Source: Bacteroidales bacterium
GTDB taxonomy: Bacteria; Bacteroidota; Bacteroidia; Bacteroidales; Marinilabiliaceae
NCBI GenBank assembly: GCA_900766825.1
Contig: CAAFWU010000025.1
Location: 1 to 30,485, forward strand
DNA: 30,485 bases
Direction: 5' to 3'
The translations under genes were made by a program, and so were the position numbers. The notes beneath the pieces were generated by a model. That model was given only the letters and a program-made list of their open reading frames with translations. It was not told the DNA's origin and did no database searches. Positions within the stretch are counted from its first letter, which is position 1; each line of letters starts with the position of its first letter. Shown here one piece after another: positions 6,301 to 12,742 of the stretch.

Positions 6301-8260
6301 TCATATCTTTCACAGCCTTCCATATCTGTTGTATCTCGCTTATGCTCAGCTTGGTTTGGTTCAGCAATATAAAGTGTTTGTCAAGGTCGTCATCGGCGTA
6401 CAAAACAAAGCATCGGGCATCCAAATGTGGGTCTCGACCCGCACGCCCTGCCTCTTGCACATAGTTCTCCAAAGAATCCGAAATGTCATAGTGCACCACC
6501 AAGCCAACGTTGCTTTTGTCCACTCCCATACCAAAGGCCGATGTTGCCACAATTATCCTAACCTCTTCGCGCATAAACGCTTCCTGATTGGCCACCTTAT
6601 CGTCCGAATCCATCTTTCCGTTAAATGGCAAGGCCTTATACCCATCTCGGGTCAGCTTCTGAGCCAATTGCCTGGTCCGTTTGGTGCGCGAAACGTACAC
6701 AATCGTAGGGCAATTTTCCGCTGCAATAAGCGAACGAAGTTTTGTATACTTATCCTCATCGCTCTCCGCATGAATCACCGAATAGTGCAAATTAGTTCGC
6801 GAGGCTGATGTTGCAAAGAGCTTAAGTTCCTGCCCCAATGTCTCCTTAAAGTAATCGCATATGTCCTGCACCACCTTCTGCTTAGCCGTGGCCGTGAAGC
6901 ATGAAACGGGTATTGATTTGGTCAAGCGTTTCCGTTCCTGATATTGCTTGATGAACTTGCCAATGTAAAGATAATCAACGCGAAAATCCTGACCCCACGA
7001 CGAAAAACAGTGAGCCTCATCAATGACGAACCGAACCACATTGCGTGCCAATAGAAGCCTCTCTATGGTATTCGACCGTAGCATTTCTGGGGCAATGTAT
7101 AGCAGCGAGGCGTCGCCATTCATAACCCTCTCAATGGCCACACTGCGGCTTATAGGGTCCAGCAATCCGTTGATGGTCACCGCATCTGCAATGCCCTTCT
7201 GAGCCAGATTATCCACCTGATCCTTCATCAGCGATTGCAAAGGGGAGATAACAACCGTAAGTCCACGAACACTCTCCGATGCCATCAACGCTGGCAATTG
7301 GAACGTTAGCGACTTTCCGCCACCCGTAGGAAATATGGCCAACAACGATTGCCCCTCCACCGCAGCTCTCACGGCACTCTCTTGCAAAGGTTCGTCATCG
7401 TAGGTGCGGAATCCATCGTAGCCAAAGAATCTCTTAAGGTTTTGGTTCACATCCAAATACCTATTGCAATACTCACACCCCTGCTGGCAACGAACATGAC
7501 GAAGTTGGTATATTACCCCCTCAACCTCTGGGTAGGTATGAAGCACCCATGGCGGCGTTGTTGAATTACGCTGCGTTGTGCCCACAAGTGCTAGTGCATA
7601 GGCCAGTGCCACTGGTCTCTCATTCAGTATGTTGTCCCATTGAGCATGTTCGCAAATCAGACCCCTATATGTCTCGCCTATAAGGTTAGCAACATCCTCT
7701 GTATCTTGCTTAGGGGCTCCAACCATTGTCAGGAATCCCATAAACTCTGGTTTGCCGCCCAACAAAGCGGCATAGATCATCTTCTTGTCATCCGACAAGG
7801 CTGCCCATTGAGCAATTTCGTCAAAAAGCAAATCCCTTGCCTTCAAACAGTCGTTCACGGGGTTGTTCATCTGCTCTGTGTCCAACTTATCGTCTTTAAG
7901 CAAATGGTGGTATGGCCTCTCGGGAAAAAGCAAAGGCGACATATATAGGGTGTCTACCACAACCCAAGGCATATTTAGTTCCTCATTTCCAAATAGATAC
8001 CGTATGTCATGATGAACAATGTTGTGCCCACACACAAAGTCTACGTCCCTAAGAAACTCCACCAAACCCTCTCGATTAACTGCATGAAACGTAGCCCCAT
8101 CCCAGCGTGTGGCACCAATGTCATGAATCTTTTCATCGTTCCCAACCTCAACATCCACAAAAGCAAAACGAGAAGCATCGCGCGATGCCTCCGCCATAGT
8201 CTCGTTCTTCGAGCCAGCCTTGCCTCCAAACGTAGAAATTATTGAGTTCCAAAGGTACAT
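3347..8260 (-). CDS. DEDD exonuclease-RecQ-UvrD triple-fusion helicase
   Basis: 1637-residue protein with two complete helicase engines. Residues about 31-150 form a DnaQ-like 3'-5' exonuclease domain (FVDVEVG with D36/E38; GHNIVHHD with N80/D85; an NPVND...ARD segment near 134-143). A CxxxCxxC cluster lies at C258/C262/C265. The RecQ superfamily-2 core spans about 290-650: Walker A PTGGGKS (311-317), DEAH box at 414-417 with the RecQ loop CFSSWGQDFR, and motif VI QEAGRAGRD (602-610). Winged-helix-like segments fill about 660-1000. The UvrD superfamily-1 core spans about 1078-1505: Walker A AGPGSGKT, IDEAQD, GDDDQNIFEFRG, ENYRST, HKAKGREFD and YVGMTRSKKRL. A further ~90-residue C-terminal domain follows. 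It probably unwinds and trims DNA in repair or phage defence; the biological role is inferred. Start could instead be M22 (8197), because a -7 box abuts the first ATG. Confidence 0.9.
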   Translation of the reverse strand: MYLWNSIISTFGGKAGSKNETMAEASRDASRFAFVDVEVGNDEKIHDIGATRWDGATFHAVNREGLVEFLRDVDFVCGHNIVHHDIRYLFGNEELNMPWVVVDTLYMSPLLFPERPYHHLLKDDKLDTEQMNNPVNDCLKARDLLFDEIAQWAALSDDKKMIYAALLGGKPEFMGFLTMVGAPKQDTEDVANLIGETYRGLICEHAQWDNILNERPVALAYALALVGTTQRNSTTPPWVLHTYPEVEGVIYQLRHVRCQQGCEYCNRYLDVNQNLKRFFGYDGFRTYDDEPLQESAVRAAVEGQSLLAIFPTGGGKSLTFQLPALMASESVRGLTVVISPLQSLMKDQVDNLAQKGIADAVTINGLLDPISRSVAIERVMNGDASLLYIAPEMLRSNTIERLLLARNVVRFVIDEAHCFSSWGQDFRVDYLYIGKFIKQYQERKRLTKSIPVSCFTATAKQKVVQDICDYFKETLGQELKLFATSASRTNLHYSVIHAESDEDKYTKLRSLIAAENCPTIVYVSRTKRTRQLAQKLTRDGYKALPFNGKMDSDDKVANQEAFMREEVRIIVATSAFGMGVDKSNVGLVVHYDISDSLENYVQEAGRAGRDPHLDARCFVLYADDDLDKHFILLNQTKLSISEIQQIWKAVKDMTRYRNQVCCSALEIARKAGWDDSVADIETRVRTAIAALEQAGYLERGNNMPQIFATGIRVKNVEEARKRISESVLFEDKDIETAVRIIKSLISKKHTMKSTDGDAESRIDYLADILGLGKHEVVSAVERMRLDGILANSKDISAFLQDDGRTEIRSRKLLNRFNSLERYVLNLISDDRLTITLKQLNDEAQRGGIATATEKDIRTLLYFLTIKGYIRKTEDVDHNIEVVRVTDKATTIQRFEKRLDICNFAIEWLYRLPMGAEKRDEQGANVVKNKGVQFSVVDLMNDFRNRGQLLFSTNANIDLDEVEEALFYLSTIGALKLEGGFMVLYNPMSIERLKDSKLQYKKEDYRMLDEFYKQKIQQVHIVGEYANLMVRNYDAALGYVKDYFQMDYNQFIHKYFRGERKTDIERNITKNKYNKLFGQLSAKQMEIIGDKESRVIVVAAGPGSGKTRVLVHKLASLLLMEDVKHEQLLMLTFSRAAATEFKLRLLELIGNAAHYVEIKTFHSYCFDLLGRIGNLEDAQDVVQRATQMIAEGDVEPNRISKTVLVIDEAQDMSKEEYDLVCALMTTNDSMRVIAVGDDDQNIFEFRGSDSRYMKSLLSEWGGRLIEMTENYRSTKHVVTFANAFVQGIGGRMKQSPIVAVSKDEGNVSITQCASAIMYQRIVSDILKNNFKGDTIAVLTQKNEEALIMVALLRKHGIKSKLIQSMDGFAFGNLAEVRYFIKQIEQNTNTTYIGDDVWNHAKEATMQKYGNSRSLDYLIQCLGIFERTNKNKYLTDFKEMVYESTVDDFCDVADADVVVSTIHKAKGREFDDVFLFVAAPLHTMEEDMRRLYVGMTRSKKRLFIYTNSQIFNPLTSNYHTMDTEVYAMPNELTLQLTHKDVNLNFFKGRKRDILALRAGDELSFDGQFLSVPTTNVPVAQLSKKMMKDLDIWLTRGYMVCSANIRFVVAWRPKNEAVDALREREEYAVLLVDLEMKKND

Positions 8261-8264
8261 AATA

Positions 8265-8272
8265 CAAAAATA
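8265..8272 (-). promoter_or_regulatory. Possible -7 promoter box of the RecQ-UvrD fusion gene
   Basis: The minus strand reads TATTTTTG, matching TAnnTTTG, only 4 bp before the annotated ATG at 8260. If used, transcription would begin at or just inside the ATG, favouring translation from M22 (8197) or a leaderless mRNA. No convincing TTTG -33 element is visible. Confidence 0.25.
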
Positions 8273-8479
8273 AAATTAATTTACTCACCTCACCCATCTA
8301 AGCCTTGCATCACGGCGCATTTCCTACTCTTTTAATCAATCCACATTAATTTCCCACCCTTTGTCACTATGCGCCAAACATTAAAACTACAGAACGCACT
8401 CTCCTCACTTTAAGCCTTGCCTCCACTCCACCCAAGGCACCTAACCAAAGAAAATTGCCACCTATCCAACGGCATCCGA

Positions 8480-8512
8480 TTTGGGCAGTTCTCAAAAAAA
8501 AGCGTAACTTTG
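8480..8512 (+). promoter_or_regulatory. dnaA promoter (Bacteroidetes -33/-7 type)
   Basis: TTTG at 8480-8483 and TAACTTTG at 8505-8512 match the Bacteroidetes consensus TTTG...TAnnTTTG with a 21-bp spacer. The start point would be around 8517, giving a leader of about 20 nt before the dnaA ATG. This is the best promoter match in the window. Confidence 0.65.
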
Positions 8513-8537
8513 AAACATAAAAATTAAGATCTAACCA

Positions 8538-9935
8538 ATGGAGATGAAGGAGGAAGCCATAAAGGTTTGGGACGCCTGTCTCAAAGTCATTGAGGGAGGT
8601 GTAACAGCCAAGGAGTTCGAGGACTGGTTCAAACCACTTAGAGCCGACGGCTTCGACGGTCGTTTTCTCACCGTTGAGGTGCCGTCGGAGAAATTTGTCG
8701 AGGTGCTCGAGAAAAATTACCAAGGTCTCTTAACTCAGGCTTTGCGCTCCGCCATTGGTCCAAACGGACGTTTGCGTTACTCCAATTGGCTCGCAGGCGA
8801 AAATCAGCAGATGAACTGCAAGGCCATGGGCAGCCAATTGTCGGGTGGTTACAACACCACCCCCATAGTGGCCGACCCATATAAGGCCGTTGCCCTTCGT
8901 TCTCCACTGGCCGACCCTCAGCTCAACGAGGCCTACACTTTTGAGACCTACGTCATCGGAGAGAGTAACAAAATGGCAGCCTCCGTTGCCGAGGCTGTAG
9001 CCGATGCCCCTGGCAAGACGGTCTTCAACCCCCTCTTCGTCTATGGTGGACCTGGCGTTGGCAAAACACACCTTATTCAAGCCATTGGTGCCAAAGCAAA
9101 AGAGGCCAATGCGCAAATGACCGTCATTTACCTCTCGGCCGACCGCTTCATGAGGCAATATATGGATGCCAAAAACGCCAACGACATCAACGGCTTCATG
9201 CACTTCTATCAAGGCGTGGGTCTCTTGATCCTAGACGACGTTCAGGAACTCGGAGGGCGCACTGGCACAGCCGAGGCCTTCTTCCAAATCTTCAACCACC
9301 TTATTCAGAACAGGCGTCAAGTCGTTCTGGCCTCCGATAAGAAACCTGCCGAACTCGCTGGTCTCAACGAGCGCCTCCTATCCCGCTTCAAGAGCGGAAT
9401 GGTGGCCGAAGTACGTCCTCCCGATCGCGCCACACGCCTTGGCATTGTTCGAGCCAAAGCAGGTGCCGAAGGTCTAACCCTACCCGACGAGGTGGCTCAG
9501 TACGTAGCCTCCAACGTCAGTGGCAACGCCCGCGAACTTCAAGGAGCTCTAGTCTCACTTCTGGCCTACGCCACAATGACCAACACAGATGTCAGCCTCG
9601 ACCTTGCCCAGCACGTCGTCTCCGACCTCGTCAGCCGACCCAAGCCAGAGATGGTCACTAAAGATATGGTAGTCTCTGCCGTCTGCCAATTCTTTAACAT
9701 CGAGCGCGACCAGATGCAGAAGAACACCCGTAAGCGAGAGACCGTCACGGCGCGCCAAATAGCCATGTTCCTTTGCAAAAAACTCACCACCGACAGCCTA
9801 TCCTCCATTGGCATGAGCCTTGGCAACAGAAACCACTCTACAGTTCTCTATGCCTGCAAAACGGTCGAGAGCCTCATCGAAACTGATCCCAAGATTGCCG
9901 AAGCCGTTCAGAAAATAGAAGAAAGCCTCAGCTAA
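8538..9935 (+). CDS. dnaA: Chromosomal replication initiator DnaA
   Basis: 465-residue protein, the normal Bacteroidetes DnaA length. Domain I is at about 1-85 (VWDACLKVIEGGVTAKEFEDWF), followed by a short variable linker. The AAA+ domain has Walker A GGPGVGKTH near 170-178, Walker B LLILDDVQELGG near 229-240 and the NERLLSRFKSG sensor/arginine-finger region. Domain IV at about 375-465 binds DnaA boxes through TRKRETVTARQIAMFL and a signature helix reading GNRNHSTV in place of the classical GGRDHTTV; Asn-His is usual in this phylum. It binds oriC and melts DNA to load the helicase. It is monocistronic, with its own promoter upstream and a shared terminator downstream. No cluster of TTATnCACA boxes is seen in either flank, so oriC is not evident here. 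Confidence 0.97.
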   Translation: MEMKEEAIKVWDACLKVIEGGVTAKEFEDWFKPLRADGFDGRFLTVEVPSEKFVEVLEKNYQGLLTQALRSAIGPNGRLRYSNWLAGENQQMNCKAMGSQLSGGYNTTPIVADPYKAVALRSPLADPQLNEAYTFETYVIGESNKMAASVAEAVADAPGKTVFNPLFVYGGPGVGKTHLIQAIGAKAKEANAQMTVIYLSADRFMRQYMDAKNANDINGFMHFYQGVGLLILDDVQELGGRTGTAEAFFQIFNHLIQNRRQVVLASDKKPAELAGLNERLLSRFKSGMVAEVRPPDRATRLGIVRAKAGAEGLTLPDEVAQYVASNVSGNARELQGALVSLLAYATMTNTDVSLDLAQHVVSDLVSRPKPEMVTKDMVVSAVCQFFNIERDQMQKNTRKRETVTARQIAMFLCKKLTTDSLSSIGMSLGNRNHSTVLYACKTVESLIETDPKIAEAVQKIEESLS

Positions 9936-9972
9936 ATTATTGTCTGAAAATATCTTGCTAAGCATATACAAA

Positions 9973-10020
9973 AAAGTCGACGTTGCAATACAAAACAAAA
10001 TGTATTGCAACGTCGACTTT
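9973..10020. terminator. Bidirectional terminator shared by dnaA and ansA
   Basis: Arms 9973-9992 and 10001-10020 form a perfect 20-bp inverted repeat around an 8-nt loop. A-rich sequence flanks the left arm and TTTGTTTTT the right, so a T-rich tail follows the hairpin on both strands. It lies between the convergent dnaA and ansA genes. Confidence 0.85.
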
Positions 10021-10044
10021 GTTTTTCTTGGTAATAGGCACAGT

Positions 10045-11088
10045 CTAATAAGCAGTCTCGGTTATCTCGCCCGCCAACGACCTACTCATTAGGCTTGCAA
10101 CCGTGTTGGCCGACATACCTTGACCAAAAAAACACATCAACTTAGTCAAGGCAGCTTCAATGGTGGTATCTCGTCCGCTCACAATGCCAACGTCCACTAA
10201 CTGCAACCCCGTTCCGTACCTCTCCTGATGAACACAACCAGTGGGACATTGCGACACATTCACAATAACTTTGCCCGATTTGGTCGAAGACTTCAGTGTG
10301 TCAATAAGCACATCGTTTCTTGGGGCATTGCCCGAACCAAACGTCCTGAATATTATGCCCTTAAGATCTGGCGAATTAAGCACATTTTCCACAATCTCAG
10401 GACGCAGACCAGGGAAGAGCGAAAAGATAATCAAGTGAGTATCCATGACCCTATGAGGCCTAAGCACAGCCTCGGCACGGTAGGGTGCTATCGCTCCAAA
10501 GTTATACTTAATCTCAGTGCCCGCAACGGCCAGCGGCGGATAGTTTGGCGAGGCAAAGGCATCGAAATTGTCGGTGTCCACTTTGGTCACGCGGTTACCT
10601 CTGTAAGCCTTCTCGTGAAACACCACGCACACCTCAGGAACCATGGGGTTCCCCTCTGCATTTTTTGCCGCTGCAATCTCAATGGCCGTAATCAAATTCG
10701 CCTTGCCATCGGTTCGCAAAGCACCAATTGGCAACTGACTACCAGTCAAGATAACAGGTTTATTCAGCCCCTCAAGCATAAAACTGAGTGCCGAGGCAGA
10801 GAAGGCCATCGTGTCCGTTCCGTGCAAAATCACAAAACCATCGTAGGCATCGTAGTGCTCCGTTATTATGTCCACCAACTTAACCCAATGGCTGGGCTCT
10901 ATGTCCGATGAGTCGATGGGATTGTCAAACGTGAGAGAGTCAATCTTGATATTGAACTGCTTTATCTCTGGCACATGAGACAGAAGATGCTCAAAATTAA
11001 AACTTTCCAATGCTCCAGTCTCGTGGTTTTGGATCATTCCAATTGTGCCTCCCGTGTATATGAGCAGAACGGAGACGCATTTTTTCAT
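10045..11088 (-). CDS. ansA: Type I (cytoplasmic) L-asparaginase
   Basis: 347-residue asparaginase that hydrolyses L-asparagine to aspartate and ammonia. The first catalytic threonine motif is LLIYTGGTIGM (T12 region). The second is ILHGTDTMAFSASAL (T91/D92). The family stretch GSQLPIGALRTDGKANL follows at about 116-132. No signal peptide precedes the first motif, which starts within ten residues of the N-terminus, so it acts in the cytosol like E. coli AnsA (338 residues). It appears monocistronic, with a TAnnTTTG box about 30 bp upstream and the shared hairpin terminator at its 3' end. Aspartate produced here could feed oxaloacetate or fumarate pools used by the neighbouring decarboxylase; that link is inference. 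Confidence 0.95.
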   Translation of the reverse strand: MKKCVSVLLIYTGGTIGMIQNHETGALESFNFEHLLSHVPEIKQFNIKIDSLTFDNPIDSSDIEPSHWVKLVDIITEHYDAYDGFVILHGTDTMAFSASALSFMLEGLNKPVILTGSQLPIGALRTDGKANLITAIEIAAAKNAEGNPMVPEVCVVFHEKAYRGNRVTKVDTDNFDAFASPNYPPLAVAGTEIKYNFGAIAPYRAEAVLRPHRVMDTHLIIFSLFPGLRPEIVENVLNSPDLKGIIFRTFGSGNAPRNDVLIDTLKSSTKSGKVIVNVSQCPTGCVHQERYGTGLQLVDVGIVSGRDTTIEAALTKLMCFFGQGMSANTVASLMSRSLAGEITETAY

Positions 11089-11117
11089 TCTATTGTTTGG
11101 GTTAGGTTGTTAGGTTG

Positions 11118-11125
11118 CAAAAGTA
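11118..11125 (-). promoter_or_regulatory. Possible ansA -7 promoter box
   Basis: The minus strand reads TACTTTTG, matching TAnnTTTG. It sits 29 bp upstream of the ansA ATG, giving a leader of about 20-25 nt. The -33 TTTG is not at the usual distance, so support is moderate. Confidence 0.4.
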
Positions 11126-11409
11126 ATACAAAATATACGTGAATATCCATAACAAACCATCTAAATATGATACTATTCAGCACATAGCATCCTTCAAAAT
11201 CATTCAGTTGCAACCAGCTAGGGTAGGGGATTGCCCCCTCGATAATCCTTGTACTAAAACAACATTAAGCAACAACATATAAACCACTAAAATCTACTCA
11301 AAGGCAAATATGTATGTGCATTTTACAATGTGTCAGCAGCAAAGTGAAATAACATGCCCATAGCTGAGTAGCGCCCTACTTTGCTAATAAACAACCAACT
11401 ACTCTAACA

Positions 11410-11448
11410 CAAAAATCCCTCCCCTCATCATGTTTGAGGGGAGGGATT
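11410..11448 (-). terminator. Rho-independent terminator of the oadGAB operon
   Basis: A 14-bp perfect stem (arms 11414-11427 and 11435-11448, GC-rich CCCTCCCCTC core) closes a 7-nt loop. On the minus strand it is followed by TTTTTG. It lies about 35 bp after the oadB stop codon. Confidence 0.88.
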
Positions 11449-11481
11449 AACTCTTTGATATTTAAACTACTTAAGCAACTC

Positions 11482-12732
11482 TTAGCCCAAGAATGAAATC
11501 AAGATACCTGCAGCTACTGCAGAACCAATAACACCTGAAACATTCGAGGACATACAGTAGTTAAGCACGTGGTTGCGAGGATCATACTTAAGTGCAATGT
11601 CATTTGCTACACGCGACGCCATTGGCACTGCACTCAAACCTGTTGCACCAATAAGAGGATTGATCTTCTTCTTGCTGAAGAGGTTCATAATCTTCACCAG
11701 CAATATGCCACCAAAGATTGAGAAACCAAAGGCAAGGAAACCACCAACAACAATACCTATGGTCTGGAGGTTTAGGAAGGCATCAACAGTCATTGTGGCA
11801 CCAACCGACAGACCCAAGAAAATTGTTGCTGAGTTCATGATGGTATTTGATGCGGCATCGAAGATTCTGGACGTGTTAGAACCAATCTCTTTCAGCAAGT
11901 TACCAAACATCAACATACCAACCAGCGAAACAGCATCGGGAACTATTATAGCCACAACAGTTGTGGTGGCAATTGGGAAGATAATCTTCAGAGCCTTCAT
12001 ATTCTTTATCTCAGTCTTGTTGGGATAAAGCTTATCTTGCTCCTTCATGTTTATCTTCAACTCCTTCTCAGAGCACGTCAATTTTACCACAAGAGGCAGA
12101 ATTACAGGAACCAATGCCATGTAGGAGTAAGCCGCAATGGCAATAGGAGCCAACAACTCAGGAGCCAACTTGATTGTGGTGAAGATGGCTGTGGGACCAT
12201 CGGCACCACCAATGATAGCCAAAGAAGCAGCTTGAGGCAAGGTGAAGAAGTTGCAAGCAACGAGCAGTACCGCAAAGATACCAAACTGAGCACCTGCACC
12301 AAAAATGGCAAGCTTAAGGTTGCGAAGCATTGGACCGAAGTCTGTCAGTGCACCAACACCCATAAAGATGATTGGGGGCAAGAAGCCAGTCTTAATCAGT
12401 GCATAGTACAAGAAGTTCATAATGCCCAACTCATGTGCTATCTCGGGCAACGACATCTCGTAGACATTCTTCAATATCTGCTGACCATCAGGACCAATGC
12501 CAATGGGAACCATGCCTTGACTGTCCGCAGCTATCACACCCATGCCACCACCAGGAAAGTTCGCAATCAGAACACCAAAGGCAATAGGAATCAATAGCAA
12601 GGGCTCGAACTCCTTCTTGATGCCCAAATAGAGCAACAAAAAGGCCAATGCATACATTATCAGAAACTGCGGTTGGTCAATTATGGCACCAATCGCAGTC
12701 ATGCCATAAATCTTTTCAAGTATCTCTTCCAT
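11482..12732 (-). CDS. oadB: Oxaloacetate decarboxylase beta subunit (sodium pump)
   Basis: 416-residue integral membrane protein with about ten hydrophobic segments; family members are about 430 residues. It catalyses decarboxylation of carboxybiotin and couples it to Na+ export. Visible family motifs are ALTDFGPML (131-136 core), IIGGADGPTAIF (175-180 core) with the conserved aspartate in the Na+ path, and GATGLSAVPMASRVAN near the C-terminus. Methylmalonyl-CoA and glutaconyl-CoA decarboxylase beta subunits share this fold. The adjacent alpha subunit carries a pyruvate-carboxylase-type carboxyltransferase, which points to oxaloacetate. It starts 10 bp after the oadA stop codon and ends at a strong terminator, so it is the last gene of the operon. 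Confidence 0.95.
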   Translation of the reverse strand: MEEILEKIYGMTAIGAIIDQPQFLIMYALAFLLLYLGIKKEFEPLLLIPIAFGVLIANFPGGGMGVIAADSQGMVPIGIGPDGQQILKNVYEMSLPEIAHELGIMNFLYYALIKTGFLPPIIFMGVGALTDFGPMLRNLKLAIFGAGAQFGIFAVLLVACNFFTLPQAASLAIIGGADGPTAIFTTIKLAPELLAPIAIAAYSYMALVPVILPLVVKLTCSEKELKINMKEQDKLYPNKTEIKNMKALKIIFPIATTTVVAIIVPDAVSLVGMLMFGNLLKEIGSNTSRIFDAASNTIMNSATIFLGLSVGATMTVDAFLNLQTIGIVVGGFLAFGFSIFGGILLVKIMNLFSKKKINPLIGATGLSAVPMASRVANDIALKYDPRNHVLNYCMSSNVSGVIGSAVAAGILISFLG

Positions 12733-12742
12733 CGCAGTCTAA

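Larger units (their letters stand above)
11089..11481. other. Intergenic region between ansA and oadB
   Basis: 393 bp without a credible gene. It contains the ansA -7 box (11118-11125), a weak inverted repeat (AGCAAAGT at 11338-11345 and ACTTTGCT at 11378-11385) and the oadB terminator (11410-11448). Nothing else is evident; no tRNA fold was recognised. Confidence 0.6.

Noticed and set aside
6014..6808. 264-residue plus-strand reading frame opposite the RecQ core
   Set aside because: Antisense to conserved RecQ motifs; composition rich in Cys, His and Arg is typical of a shadow frame.
8538..10044. oriC next to dnaA
   Set aside because: No TTATnCACA-type DnaA boxes or AT-rich unwinding region were found in either flank.
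12037..12597. 186-residue plus-strand frame opposite oadB
   Set aside because: Antisense to a conserved membrane protein; Gln/Arg/His-rich sequence without a domain.
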